DNA from: CALOCN01 sp942491735
GTDB lineage: Bacteria; Eisenbacteria; RBG-16-71-46; JABDJR01
Length of the DNA: 64,000 bases
Assembly: GCA_942491735.1 (NCBI GenBank)
Contig: CALOCN010000014.1
Coordinates: 682,001 to 746,000, forward strand
Reading direction: 5' to 3'
The first letter of the stretch is position 1. Every line of letters starts with the position of its first letter. This document shows, in pieces, positions 1 through 8,416 of the stretch. Under the pieces are notes generated by a model. That model made no database searches, was not told the origin of the DNA, and saw nothing but the letters and a program-made list of their open reading frames with translations. Position numbers and translations under genes: made by a program.

Positions 1-1220
1 CCTTCACCCGCTTCGCCCAGGCCATATCCCTTGACCGTCTTGGCCAGGATCACCGTGGGCTGCCCGTTGGTGTTCATCGCGGCCTGGTAGGCGGCGTACA
101 CCTTTTCCGGATCGTGCCCGCCGCGCCGCAGTTTGCGGAGCTGTTCGTCGGTGAGGTGCTCCACCAGCTTGAGCAGCTTGGGGTGCTTGCCGAAGAAGTG
201 CTGTCGCGCGTAGCTGCCCGGCTCCACCACGTACTTCTGGTAGTCGCCGTCCACCGCCTCTTCCATGCGCTGGTTGAGCAGGCCATCGGTATCCCGTTCC
301 AGCAGGGGATCCCAGCCGCCGCCCCACACGACCTTGATCACCCGCCAGCCGGCTCCGCGGAAGATCGCCTCCAGCTCCTGGATGATCTTGTAGTTTCCGC
401 GCACCGGACCGTCGAGTCGCTGCAGGTTGCAGTTGACCACGAAGATCAGGTTGTCCAGTTGTTCGCGTGCGGCAAGGCTGATCGCGCCCAGGGCCTCCGG
501 TTCGTCCGTTTCCCCGTCGCCGAGGAAGGCCCAGACCTTGCCGGTCCGTTCCATGAGTCCACGATCCTCGAGGTAGCGGTTGAACCGGGCCTGGTAGATG
601 GCCATGATGGGACCGAGCCCCATGGACACGGTGGGGACTTCCCAGAACCCGGGCATGAGCCAGGGGTGGGGATAGGAGCTGAGCCCGCCGCCGGGGGCCA
701 ACTCCCGGCGGAAGTTGGTCAGCTGATCACGGGTAATGCGCCCTTCGAGGTAGGCCCGGGCATAGATGCCGGGCGAGGCATGCCCCTGGAAGAACACGAG
801 GTCGCCGCCGGAGGGATCGTCCTTGCCCCGAAAGAAGTGGTTGAACGCGACCTCGTAGAGGGTCGCGGCCGAGGCGTAGGTGGAAATGTGGCCACCGATT
901 CCCGGGGATTCCCGGTTGGCCCGAACCACCATGGCCATCGCGTTCCAGCGGATGATGCTCTTGATCCGCCGTTCGATCTCCCGGTTTCCGGGGAAACGGG
1001 GCTGCTCGTGGCGGGGGATCGTGTTGAGGTACGGCGTGTTGGCCGTGTAGGGCAGGTTGATGCCCACCTCGGAAGCCCGCTGCTGCAGGCGCCGCAGCAG
1101 GCGCCGCACACGCTCCGGGCCACCGGTCTTGATGATGTAGTCCAGCGACTCCAGCCACTCCTGGGTTTCCACCCGTTCCTGCTCGAGCTGCTCGACGTTG
1201 TCCGAGGGATTGACTGCCAT
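1..1220 (-). CDS. aceE: Pyruvate dehydrogenase E1, homodimeric type (partial, C-terminus off left edge)
   Basis: Thiamine-diphosphate enzyme that decarboxylates pyruvate and transfers the acetyl group to the lipoyl arm of E2 in the cytoplasmic pyruvate dehydrogenase complex. The gene runs off the left edge, so about 406 N-terminal residues of a family usually near 890 are visible. The reading frame shows the AceE N-terminal segment (QEWLESLDYIIKTGGPERV), the ISTYASAATLYEVAFNHFF block and the ThDP-binding motif, GDGETDEPEALG followed about 30 residues later by NCNLQRLDGPV. The ATG at 1220 has GAAGGGAT just upstream, and a promoter-like pair lies at 1300-1328. It is divergent from the DUF192 gene. 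The family assignment is secure; E2 and E3 genes, if linked, would lie to the left. Confidence 0.96.
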   Translation of the reverse strand, partial: MAVNPSDNVEQLEQERVETQEWLESLDYIIKTGGPERVRRLLRRLQQRASEVGINLPYTANTPYLNTIPRHEQPRFPGNREIERRIKSIIRWNAMAMVVRANRESPGIGGHISTYASAATLYEVAFNHFFRGKDDPSGGDLVFFQGHASPGIYARAYLEGRITRDQLTNFRRELAPGGGLSSYPHPWLMPGFWEVPTVSMGLGPIMAIYQARFNRYLEDRGLMERTGKVWAFLGDGETDEPEALGAISLAAREQLDNLIFVVNCNLQRLDGPVRGNYKIIQELEAIFRGAGWRVIKVVWGGGWDPLLERDTDGLLNQRMEEAVDGDYQKYVVEPGSYARQHFFGKHPKLLKLVEHLTDEQLRKLRRGGHDPEKVYAAYQAAMNTNGQPTVILAKTVKGYGLGEAGE

Positions 1221-1299
1221 CGCGGATCCCTTCTGGTAAAGCGAATCGGAAAAAGGAGATGCGAGCGACGGGGAATCGGGTGTCGCTCGTGAACCCACC

Positions 1300-1328
1300 A
1301 TTCTAACCTTGGGGCAGAGGAGGAGCAA
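1300..1328 (-). promoter_or_regulatory. Candidate sigma70-type promoter of aceE
   Basis: Read on the minus strand, TTGCTC (1328-1323) and TAGAAT (1305-1300) are separated by exactly 17 nt and lie about 80 nt before the aceE start. They match TTGACA/TATAAT at 4/6 and 5/6 positions. Assigned by eye only. Confidence 0.45.
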
Positions 1329-1376
1329 GATGCGGTTGGAGCGGTCCAATAGCTATGCTCCACCGCTCCCAGACCC

Positions 1377-1382
1377 GATAAT
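1377..1382 (+). promoter_or_regulatory. -10 element placed for a leaderless DUF192 transcript
   Basis: GATAAT ends 6 nt before the ATG at 1389, and there is no Shine-Dalgarno between them. The spacing would put the transcription start on or next to the start codon. It is one of about eight such cases in this window. Confidence 0.4.
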
Positions 1383-1388
1383 CCCGGC

Positions 1389-1835
1389 ATGAACCCCCTG
1401 GTCTTCCTTCTGATCCCAATCGTTGTCTTTGCCGTCATGCTGTGGGCCGCCACCCGGCGGGGCGCCCAGGTGGAAACCGGCCCACCCCGGACGGCCCACA
1501 ACCAGACCCGGGACGTTTCCCTGGGGGATCGTATCGTCTGGGCCGACACCGCCGATGCCCGGCGTCAGGGGCTCCTGGGCAGGGATTCCCTGGAGCCGGG
1601 GGAGGGGATCTATCTGTTGGCCACCGGATGGGTCCACATGTTCGGGATGCGATTCGCCATCGACACCCTGCACCTGTCCCAGGACGGGCGGGTCCTGGCC
1701 GCGCGGGCCGATCTGAAGCCCTGGCGGGTGGGGAAACCCCACTGGAAGGCGGATGGGGTCCTGGAACTGCCCGCGGGGACCTTGTCCCGCACCGGAACCC
1801 GGGTGGGGGACGTGATCCGCTTCGGCGACGCGTGA
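1389..1835 (+). CDS. DUF192 family protein
   Basis: Small secreted or membrane-anchored protein of the DUF192 family (148 residues). Residues 1-22 form a hydrophobic N-terminal segment (signal or anchor). The DUF192 core follows, with the RRQGLLGRDSLEPGEGI motif, the WVHMFGMRFAIDTLHL strand pair and the LELPAGT signature near the C-terminus. The family has a conserved compact fold but no agreed biochemical function. The ATG at 1389 gives the signal segment, and a -10-like GATAAT lies only 6 nt upstream. It is followed by the NHL lipoprotein gene, which appears to have its own promoter. Confidence 0.85.
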   Translation: MNPLVFLLIPIVVFAVMLWAATRRGAQVETGPPRTAHNQTRDVSLGDRIVWADTADARRQGLLGRDSLEPGEGIYLLATGWVHMFGMRFAIDTLHLSQDGRVLAARADLKPWRVGKPHWKADGVLELPAGTLSRTGTRVGDVIRFGDA

Positions 1836-1840
1836 TCGGT

Positions 1841-1869
1841 TTGGCGGGTCCGATGGGCTGGCGTATACT
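1841..1869 (+). promoter_or_regulatory. Candidate sigma70-type promoter of the NHL lipoprotein gene
   Basis: TTGGCG (1841-1846) and TATACT (1864-1869) are separated by 17 nt, and the start codon is 54 nt further on. The -10 box matches consensus at 5/6 positions and the -35 box at 4/6. The element starts just after the DUF192 stop codon. Confidence 0.5.
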
Positions 1870-1923
1870 CCGTAGGCTTACCCCCTTGAAGAACGCATCC
1901 ACCGGGCTTGGGACCCTGCGCCC

Positions 1924-3738
1924 ATGAATCCACTCAACTCCTCTCGACGCGCCCTGTGCACGGTGCTTCTGGCCGGCGCCACCCTGGCCGCGCCCGGCTG
2001 TGACGAGACTCCCACCGAGCCGGCCGTCGTCACGGACGCCCGGTTCGCTACGGCCTGGGGCGACAACGACCTGCGTCCCGGCCAGTTCCTGGCCGCGCGG
2101 GACGTCGAGGTGGATGCCGACGGCGCCATCTACGTTCTGGACGCCTATGCGCCGCACGTGGAGGTGTTTGCCCCGGACGGTTCCCACCTGCGTCGCATTG
2201 TCCTGGATCCGTCGTGGCGGTTGGGAGACGCCCTGGAATCCTGGACCGGACTCGCCGTCCAGGAGGGTCGAATCGCGGTCAGCGACGCGGGCCGCGGGCG
2301 GTTGGTCCAGGTGGCCCCGGACGGGGGAATCGATGGAATCTGGGATGTGGCGCAGCGTCACCGGGAAGCCCATACGGGAGCGTTCACCGGGGCAGCCGCG
2401 CAGCCCATGGGGTTGACCTTCCTGGCGGACGGATCCCTGGTCGCCGCGGAGTGTGCGTTTCCGACCGAGTCGGGCCACGTGACGACATGGTCCGCCGAGG
2501 GAGCGGTGGAGGCCACCTGGACCCGGGGGATCCGGGTGTCCGATGTCGCGGTGGGCCTCGGGGGGAATCTCCTGGTGGTCAGCGGCTGGGGGAGCACGCT
2601 CGAGGTGATCGGGGTGGACGGGACGGTCCTGGGCGACATCTCCGGGTTCGTCGAGCCGCGCGGGGTCGCCTTTGCTTCCGGAGAGCGCGCCTATGTGGTC
2701 GACGCCGCCCGCCGTTTCGTGACCGTGATGCGGGTGCGTCCCGGGATCGGATCGTGGAGTCTCAATGAGGTAGGGGTGTTTGGTGAGCCGGGGAACGGGG
2801 ACGGGCGGTTCGTGAAACCCACCGGGGTGAGCGTGGGCCCGGACGGAACGGTCTACGTTGCCGATGTGGGGCGTGTTCCCGAGGTCGAGACTCCCGGATG
2901 GCCGGTGCAGGCGTTCGCCCCGGATGGATCCTTCCTTCGGGGCTTCGGGAGCGTGCAGGGCCGTGCCCCCGGCCAGTTCCGGCGGCCGGTCGCCGTCGGC
3001 TATGACGCCCTCGAAGGGCGGGTGTATGTGATGGACATCGGCCAGTCCCGCATCCAGGTCTTCGACCCCCAGGGACAGTATCTTGGCGAATGGAACGAGG
3101 CGCCCGGCGTGTTCGGGACCCCGGGTGTCGATCTCGCGGTGGGACGGAACGGCGTGGTCTACATTGCCGATGCGGCCCGGGGCGAGGTGCGCTGGAGCAG
3201 CCCGGAAGGCGTCCCCCTCGGGCAGACGGACCGGATCAATCAGGGGATCCGGCCCACCGCCGTCGCCACCGGACAATGGCTGGTTCTTCTCGACCCCTCC
3301 AACGGACGGGTCGTGCAGGTGGATGGCCAGGGGAATCAGGTGCGGGAGTGGCGGTCGGAGATCGATGCCGCTTCCGACGTCGCGGTGGCGCCGGACGGTT
3401 CGGTCTTTGTCCTCCAGTCCTCCCGGGGTCGGGTGCAGGTGTATTCGGGGTTCGGAGGCAGGCTGCAGGACTGGAGTCCGGTGGATGCCGAAGGCGACCC
3501 GCTGGTCCGCCCGCGAAGGATCGAAGTGGACAACCGGGGCAACGTGTTCGTGGTCGACGAGACCGCCCATTCCGTTTCGGTCTACGGGCACGACGGGACC
3601 TTCCGGTTCGCGTGGGGGGCCGAAGGGGAGGGGCCGGGTCAGTTCCGTGCCCCGGCCGGGCTCGCCCTCGGTCCGGCGGGCGAGGTGTTTGTCTCCGATG
3701 CGGGAAACCACCGCATTGTGCGGTTCGACGTCCAGTGA
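1924..3738 (+). CDS. NHL-repeat beta-propeller lipoprotein
   Basis: Predicted surface or periplasmic lipoprotein of 604 residues. It opens with a basic N-region and hydrophobic stretch ending in the lipobox LAAPGC, so Cys-26 is the likely lipidated residue. The rest is repeated NHL blades with the recurring pattern DVEVDADGAIYVLDAY, GVSVGPDGTVYVADVG, LALGPAGEVFVSDAGNHRI and FAPDGSHLRR, consistent with one or two six-bladed propellers. NHL propellers bind proteins, peptides or glycans; no catalytic motif is visible, so the ligand is unknown. The start is supported by the signal peptide and by the promoter at 1841-1869. The gene appears monocistronic. Confidence 0.85.
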   Translation: MNPLNSSRRALCTVLLAGATLAAPGCDETPTEPAVVTDARFATAWGDNDLRPGQFLAARDVEVDADGAIYVLDAYAPHVEVFAPDGSHLRRIVLDPSWRLGDALESWTGLAVQEGRIAVSDAGRGRLVQVAPDGGIDGIWDVAQRHREAHTGAFTGAAAQPMGLTFLADGSLVAAECAFPTESGHVTTWSAEGAVEATWTRGIRVSDVAVGLGGNLLVVSGWGSTLEVIGVDGTVLGDISGFVEPRGVAFASGERAYVVDAARRFVTVMRVRPGIGSWSLNEVGVFGEPGNGDGRFVKPTGVSVGPDGTVYVADVGRVPEVETPGWPVQAFAPDGSFLRGFGSVQGRAPGQFRRPVAVGYDALEGRVYVMDIGQSRIQVFDPQGQYLGEWNEAPGVFGTPGVDLAVGRNGVVYIADAARGEVRWSSPEGVPLGQTDRINQGIRPTAVATGQWLVLLDPSNGRVVQVDGQGNQVREWRSEIDAASDVAVAPDGSVFVLQSSRGRVQVYSGFGGRLQDWSPVDAEGDPLVRPRRIEVDNRGNVFVVDETAHSVSVYGHDGTFRFAWGAEGEGPGQFRAPAGLALGPAGEVFVSDAGNHRIVRFDVQ

Positions 3739-3771
3739 TCCGCCCCGGTTGGTCCGGGCCCGGTCTGCTGG

Positions 3772-3812
3772 TTCCCGCATTGCCGCGGGAAGGCAGTGCA
3801 CCGCCGTTTTTT
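3772..3812 (+). terminator. Possible terminator after the NHL lipoprotein gene
   Basis: A perfect 7-bp inverted repeat TTCCCGC/GCGGGAA (3772-3778, 3785-3791) is followed after about 15 nt by a run of six T (3807-3812). The distance between stem and T-run is longer than in a classical intrinsic terminator, so this is weak. Confidence 0.3.
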
Positions 3813-3910
3813 CGAGGAGCTTGGTGCCCGCGGACCCGTGCGACCAACACCGCGGAGGCGGGCTCCCGGTTCCGTTCGGCAGGGTACGCCGGCGACATGG
3901 AGAGAACATC

Positions 3911-4825
3911 TTGACCGGCTGGATCCTGTTGCTGCTGGCTTCCCTCCTGGCCTCCGGGGGGGCCTCCGCGACGCCCTCCGCCACGCCCAACACGCGCGCG
4001 CTGGAGGACGGTGCCGCCTCTCCCGCGGCACGTGTCGCCGACGTCGGGTGGCTTGAGGGGACCTGGGTCGGGGAAGGCCTCGGGGGGCAAGTCGAGGAAA
4101 TCTGGTCCGCCCCGGCCGCGGGTGCGCTGATGGGTTCGTTCCGGGCCATGCGGGAGGGTGCCCCGCTCTTCTACGAGTCCTTCATTATCGTCGAGGAAGA
4201 AGGATCGCTCGCGCTTCGTCTCAAGCACTTCAACGCGGACTACACGGGGTGGGAGGAGAAGGACGAGCTCAAGATCTTCCCCCTGGTCGCCCTCGAGGAC
4301 GAGGCGGTCTACTTCGACGGGTTGACCTATCGCCGTTCCGGGAACGTGTTGGAGGCGTTCGTCGTGGTGGATCACGATGGGGAGCGGTCGGAGTACGCAT
4401 TCCACTACACCTTGCGGGAGCCGGAATCCATGTCGTCATCGCCCATTTCGTTGGTCCAGGAAGAGCTGTTCGCCGCGGATCGTGCTTTCGCGGCCGAGGT
4501 GGCCAAGGGGGGGGCCGCTGCGTGGGCCTCCTGGTTCGCGCGCACCGGAACCCAGTTTCCCTCGGCGGGTCGTCTGGAGGGGCGTGAGGCGATCGAGGCC
4601 CACATGCAGGGGCTGTTCGACGGGGGGAACCAGCTCCACTGGGACCCGGTCACCGCGGTGGCTGCGGCCTCGGGAGACCTGGGATACACCCTGGGTCGTT
4701 GGAAGTTCTCGAATCCGGAAGGTGTGGTCGCGGCCACCGGCAACTATGTGAGCATCTGGACACGCACCGCCGACGAGGGCTGGCGGGTCGCGGTGGACAT
4801 CGGGAACTCCGACCCGGACGAGTGA
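3911..4825 (+). CDS. Secreted DUF6265 + NTF2-like (DUF4440) fusion protein
   Basis: Exported protein of 304 residues. A signal peptide (WILLLLASLLASGGASA) leads into a DUF6265 domain at about residues 45-175, recognised from VGWLEGTWVGEG, VEEIWSAPAAGALMGSFR and the long beta-rich stretch after it. An NTF2/SnoaL-like domain of the DUF4440 type follows at about 180-300 (QEELFAADRAFAAEVAKGG, LGYTLGRWKF). No catalytic residue can be assigned. The start is TTG at 3911 with GGAGAG upstream; the nearby ATG at 3897 is in another frame and stops within six codons. A 172-nt gap separates it from the NHL gene, and the decarboxylase remnant begins 15 nt downstream. Confidence 0.8.
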   Translation: MTGWILLLLASLLASGGASATPSATPNTRALEDGAASPAARVADVGWLEGTWVGEGLGGQVEEIWSAPAAGALMGSFRAMREGAPLFYESFIIVEEEGSLALRLKHFNADYTGWEEKDELKIFPLVALEDEAVYFDGLTYRRSGNVLEAFVVVDHDGERSEYAFHYTLREPESMSSSPISLVQEELFAADRAFAAEVAKGGAAAWASWFARTGTQFPSAGRLEGREAIEAHMQGLFDGGNQLHWDPVTAVAAASGDLGYTLGRWKFSNPEGVVAATGNYVSIWTRTADEGWRVAVDIGNSDPDE

Positions 4826-4831
4826 TAGACT
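4826..4831 (+). promoter_or_regulatory. -10 element before the decarboxylase remnant
   Basis: TAGACT lies 9 nt before the ATG at 4841, directly after the preceding stop codon. The same octamer, TAGACTCG, precedes glgB at 19476. It suggests the original promoter of the truncated decarboxylase gene survives. Confidence 0.35.
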
Positions 4832-4840
4832 CGCCGGCCC

Positions 4841-4981
4841 ATGAGCGACTTCGGCGACATCCCCGATCCCGAGTTCCGCAAGGCGGCCCACGAGGTGGCC
4901 GACTGGATGGCGGACTACCTGCAAACCGTCGACGACCTCCCGGTCCTGGCCCAGGTCCAGCCCGGTGACGTGGCGGCGTCT
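4841..4981 (+). pseudogene. 5' remnant of an aromatic-L-amino-acid decarboxylase gene
   Basis: The first ~47 codons read as the N-terminus of a group II pyridoxal-phosphate decarboxylase: DPEFRKAAHEVADWMADYL followed by LPVLAQVQPGDV, which matches the family pattern (PEEFR..GHEVVDWIADYL...PVLP.V.PG). The similarity stops abruptly where the satellite array begins at 4982. The frame stays open by chance to a stop at 5275, coding only repeat-derived Gly/Arg/Pro-rich sequence. The intact family is about 470 residues, and no C-terminal half with its PLP lysine is found downstream. The gene is therefore broken by deletion, insertion or repeat expansion, while its upstream -10 element is intact. Confidence 0.75.
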
Positions 4982-5284
4982 GGGTCACGCGGGGGGCCGG
5001 GTGCCGCCGATGCCACGCCCGGGTCGCGCGGGGGTCGGGTGCCGCCGACGCCACGCCCGGGTCACGTGGGGGCCGGGTGTCGCCGACGCCACGCCAGGTC
5101 ACGCGGGGGGCCGGGTGCCACCGCCGCCGCGCCCAGGGTCACGCAGGGGCCGGGTGCCGCCGACGCCACGCCAGGGTCACTTGGGAGTCGGGTGTCGCTG
5201 AGGCCGCGCCAGGTCACGCGGGAGTCGGGTGCCACCGACGCCGCGCCAGGCCACGCAGGGGCCGGGTGTCGCTGAGGCCGCGCA
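4982..5284 (+). repeat. Satellite array A: eight ~38-bp tandem units
   Basis: Eight head-to-tail units of 36-39 bp start at 4982, 5021, 5059, 5097, 5136, 5174, 5212 and 5249. Each begins G(G)GTCACGC and contains the core CCGGGTGCCGCCGACGCC. Units differ by a few substitutions and by 1-2 bp in length, so the reading frame shifts between units and the array is unlikely to be selected as protein. There are no unique spacers. The array begins exactly where decarboxylase similarity ends. Confidence 0.85.
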
Positions 5285-5962
5285 GGAACCGTCCCGGGGG
5301 GTAAGCCGCGCCTACCCCGCCGGTCAACCTGGGCTTCACCCGACGCGCACTCCGGGCTCACCCCGAGTGCATCCCGCGCAACCGCGCACCCGGGAGTCAA
5401 CCCGCGCTCACCCCAGGCTCATCCTCGGCACCACCGGTAGTCTTCGGGCTCATCCTCGGCGCCCCCCGTAGGTCACCTCGGGCGCATGGCGGTGCCACAA
5501 CCCCGGGCTTCACCTTGGGCTCGCCGCGCGCCACTCGGCGCGGACTCCAGGCTCTACTATGGGCTCTCCCCGTGCGCACCCGGGCTCGCTCTCGGCTCAT
5601 CCCTGACTCACCTTGGGGACTTGACCCCGGGCTCACCCCGGGCTCACCCCGGACTCACCTTGGGGACTTCACCCAGGGCTCAGCCAGGGCTCACCCTGAG
5701 CTCCCGCTGTGCGCTATGCGGCGCTTACCCCAGGCTTCACTTTGGGCTCCACCCCAGTCCCACCCGGAGCTCACCTCGGGCTCACCCCAGTCGCCACTCT
5801 GGGGTCCGCCGGAGTTCACCTCGGGCTCCTTCCGTGCTCCACGCGGCGCTTACCCCAGGCTTCACTTTGGGTTTCACCCAGTCGCCACCCGGATCTCCCC
5901 TCGGGTTTACCCCGAGTGTATCCCGGGCACGCGCGCATTCCGGAGTCAACCCGCGCTCACCT
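5285..5962. repeat. Degenerate repeat field B
   Basis: There is no convincing gene here. The stretch is built of variants of GGGCTCACCCCG and related 10-13-mers. A block at 5360-5412 recurs at 5910-5962 (about 85 percent identical by eye, same orientation). A 29-bp block starting GCGGCGCTTACCCC recurs exactly at 5718-5746 and 5843-5871. Open frames in several phases encode only low-complexity Pro/Gly/Ser/Arg peptides. The right-hand copy sits at the 3' end of the HNH gene, overlapping its last codons. Composition on the minus strand resembles the Gly/Pro linkers of the HNH protein, so decay of a former coding copy is possible. Confidence 0.7.
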
Positions 5963-8149
5963 CACGTTCACCCCCGACCCGGCCCTCCCGGTCGCTTGCT
6001 GGTGGAACCGAGTACGGGCAGGCGGTCCGGTTTCACTGACGCACCAGGCCAAGTCGGCATGGTCGGGGTGAGTTCGGTTGACTTGGCGCAGCATCTCTTC
6101 GCGGAACCGATGGTGCACGGCGCGGTGACACGCCGAACACAGGGTAAGCAGGTTATCCGGGTCATGCGTGCCACCCGCTTCGCGAGGTACCTTGTGGTGA
6201 ACCTCGACAAAGAGCGATCGATCGCAACCCCTGATGCGGCAACGGTGTCCGTCGCGTCTCAACACCTCCCGACGTCGGGAAGGCGGGATGGTCGACTTGT
6301 TGCGTGCGCCGGGAGCCAGCACACGCGAGTCACACAGGATGGACTGGAGTGAAGTCGGTGAGAGAACTCGCCCTGACTCGCCTCCCGCGATCGCACCGCG
6401 TTCGCAGCCTGGACAAACGGTGACCATGACCTGGTAGTTGGGCCCAGTCCGGTGAAACGACTTGCCCGGGTTGTCCACCCGGGTGGACAACTGCGCGGCC
6501 CGGTTGCGGGCGCCAGGGACACCACCCTCCGTGGGGTGAACACCATCGGGTCCTGCACCGCTCGTTGGGTGAGCGCCATCGGGCGCAGCACCGTTCGTGG
6601 AGTCGTCACCGTTATGCCCTCCGCGTTCTACGCCAGGCTCACGGCCAGGCTCTCCACCCTGTGCGTGAGGATCATTCATGTGCGCCCCACCGGCTACGCG
6701 AGAATCACCCTGGGGCGTCACACCGACTGGATCACTCCCCGGTCCTCCACTCCCTGCACAAGGATCGCCGCCGGGCGTCGCGCCCGCTGAGGATTCGTCA
6801 CCGCGGTGTCCACGTTCGGATTGCGTCGGATCCGCGTCGGTGCGATCCGCAGTCGGTTGGGGCGGGTCCCCTTGCGACGCGTGCCCGGATTCCTGTTCCT
6901 TCCTCGCGGCTCGTCGCATCCGGGCTTCCGATTCCATTTGTCCGGCCAGAGCCTCATAGGCGGCGACCATCATTTCGGCCCGCGTGCCCTTGAACCTCAG
7001 CTTCCGGATCCGTTCGATCAGGGCTCGGTAGCGTCCGTGCAGCACCGGGTCCAGATCGACCCCCACCCGGATGGGGATCTCCACCGATTCCAGTTCATCG
7101 AGATAGGAAGTTTCCCGGGGCGAAAGCGGAATTTCGTTCGATGTCGGCTGCCCTGGGTTTGCCATGGGCCTGAACCCTGCGTCCCCGGGTGACACGCCTG
7201 GAGTGATCTGGCCGCCGGGATCCGTCGCGGATCCAAGGGAGGAGGAGGGCGTGGAGATCCTGCTCTGCCCACTTCCAGGGGCAGCAGACCCCAGCGTTGC
7301 GCGGCTCGCCGGGCCCCCGTGTGAACGGGGCGCTGCGGGACCCCCGTGGGATCCGCGCGTCGTGGCGGCACCGTGTGTTCCGGGCGCTGTCGGGTCGCCG
7401 TGGGATCCGCGCGTCGTGGCGGCACTGTGTGTTCCGGGCGCTGTCGGGTCGCCGTGGGATCCGCGCGTCGTGGCGGCATCGTGTGTTTCGGGTGCTGCGG
7501 GATCGCCGTGGGATCCGTGCGTCGTGGCGGCACTGTGTGTTCCGGGCGCTGCGGGATCTCCGTGCGCTCCGTGCGTCGTGGCGGCACCGTGTGTTCCGGG
7601 CGCTGCGGGTTCGCCGTGGGATCCGCGCGTCGTGGCGGCACTGTGTGTTCCGGGCGCTGCCGGGCCTCGACGGGATCCGTGTGTCCTGGCTGCCTTCCCT
7701 CCCAGGCTGAGGGTTGATTGCGAAGTAGGTCTCGCGCGTGACCGTGCCGATACGCGGGCCCGCTTGATCGCCTCCTCCAACTCCCGACGACTTGCGGTCA
7801 TGGCTGCGGCAACCCACTTCGACTCCGAGCCGGGAGTGGCAACCTTCAGGAGCGCCCGGGCCTTGGTCCAACTCACCGCGCCCGACGCGATGGCGGCCCG
7901 AAGCTCGGGCAGGACCTCGAGCCGCTGTGCCAGCTGAATGAAGAGGTAGCTCTTGGAGCGGGAGAAACCAAGCTCCTCCTGCGCGTAGAGGATCATGGAA
8001 CCGTGGCCCAGGCTCCGATACAGGCGCCGCTGCAATACTTCGGCAAACCAGAGAACGACGTTGTGCTCGGCTTTGTGGAGTTCCTTGACCGCGCTCTTGA
8101 GATGACGGTGGACCGAACCTGCCGGCAGATTCCGACGAAAACTCGTCAT
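5957..8149 (-). CDS. HNH endonuclease with hypervariable repeat-rich core
   Basis: Protein of 730 residues, conserved at its ends and low-complexity in the middle. Residues 1-145 form a mostly helical domain (FAEVLQRRLYRSLGHGS, LGFSRSKSYLFIQLAQRL) like those preceding HNH domains in multicopy DUF222/13E12-type families. Residues ~155-280 are six or seven 18-residue repeats of the type GDPAAPGTHSAATTRGSH. A second conserved block lies at about 345-430 and another low-complexity linker at about 430-575. The HNH domain (about 605-670) has paired zinc cysteines and the catalytic HH (CRIRGCDRSLFVEVHHKVP, LLTLCSACHRAVHH). ATG at 8149 has GGGGGAG upstream. Nuclease chemistry is known for the domain; whether this protein is a mobile, defence or repair factor is not known. 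Confidence 0.85.
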   Translation of the reverse strand: MTSFRRNLPAGSVHRHLKSAVKELHKAEHNVVLWFAEVLQRRLYRSLGHGSMILYAQEELGFSRSKSYLFIQLAQRLEVLPELRAAIASGAVSWTKARALLKVATPGSESKWVAAAMTASRRELEEAIKRARVSARSRARPTSQSTLSLGGKAARTHGSRRGPAAPGTHSAATTRGSHGEPAAPGTHGAATTHGAHGDPAAPGTHSAATTHGSHGDPAAPETHDAATTRGSHGDPTAPGTHSAATTRGSHGDPTAPGTHGAATTRGSHGGPAAPRSHGGPASRATLGSAAPGSGQSRISTPSSSLGSATDPGGQITPGVSPGDAGFRPMANPGQPTSNEIPLSPRETSYLDELESVEIPIRVGVDLDPVLHGRYRALIERIRKLRFKGTRAEMMVAAYEALAGQMESEARMRRAARKEQESGHASQGDPPQPTADRTDADPTQSERGHRGDESSAGATPGGDPCAGSGGPGSDPVGVTPQGDSRVAGGAHMNDPHAQGGEPGREPGVERGGHNGDDSTNGAAPDGAHPTSGAGPDGVHPTEGGVPGARNRAAQLSTRVDNPGKSFHRTGPNYQVMVTVCPGCERGAIAGGESGRVLSPTSLQSILCDSRVLAPGARNKSTIPPSRRREVLRRDGHRCRIRGCDRSLFVEVHHKVPREAGGTHDPDNLLTLCSACHRAVHHRFREEMLRQVNRTHPDHADLAWCVSETGPPARTRFHQQATGRAGSGVNVR
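7294..7700 (-). repeat. 54-bp in-frame tandem repeat inside the HNH gene
   Basis: Six clear 54-bp units start at 7348, 7402, 7456, 7510, 7564 and 7618, with decayed partial units on both sides. Seen on the plus strand, each begins GGGATCCGCGCGTCGTGGCG. The period is a multiple of three, so copy-number change keeps the HNH frame and alters only the length of the protein linker. Units are nearly identical, which indicates recent expansion or homogenisation. Confidence 0.9.
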
Positions 8150-8416
8150 GGGGCTCCCCCTGTTGTTGATCGTGTAGACGCAACGACGGGGAAGTTGAGG
8201 AGTACAAAGTATGCGCGAAGAACCCGGCGGTCTGCAACCATCCTACCGGGAAGCGGTCTGGATCGTGGAGTTCGCACGGGGACGCCCCACTTGCGGGGTA
8301 GCGACGTGGGGAAGAGCCGGTCGCGAATCCCGCTGCGGATAGAGGGACCCGGGAAACGTCCAACCCGCCGGCGGTTCACCCTGCCCTGCGGGGTTCCACC
8401 GCAGTTGCCTGAACTT

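Noticed and set aside
114..1292. 392-codon plus-strand open frame
   Set aside because: Antisense to aceE, whose catalytic motifs are clear on the minus strand.
4982..5284. Possible CRISPR array
   Set aside because: Units abut without unique spacers, and no cas gene is nearby. It is a plain tandem satellite.
5486..6352. Plus-strand open frames over repeat field B
   Set aside because: They encode only Ser/Pro/Arg-rich low-complexity peptides and overlap the HNH C-terminus.
7294..7700. Possible CRISPR array or integron-like repeats
   Set aside because: The repeats are contiguous, in frame inside a coding gene, and have no spacers.
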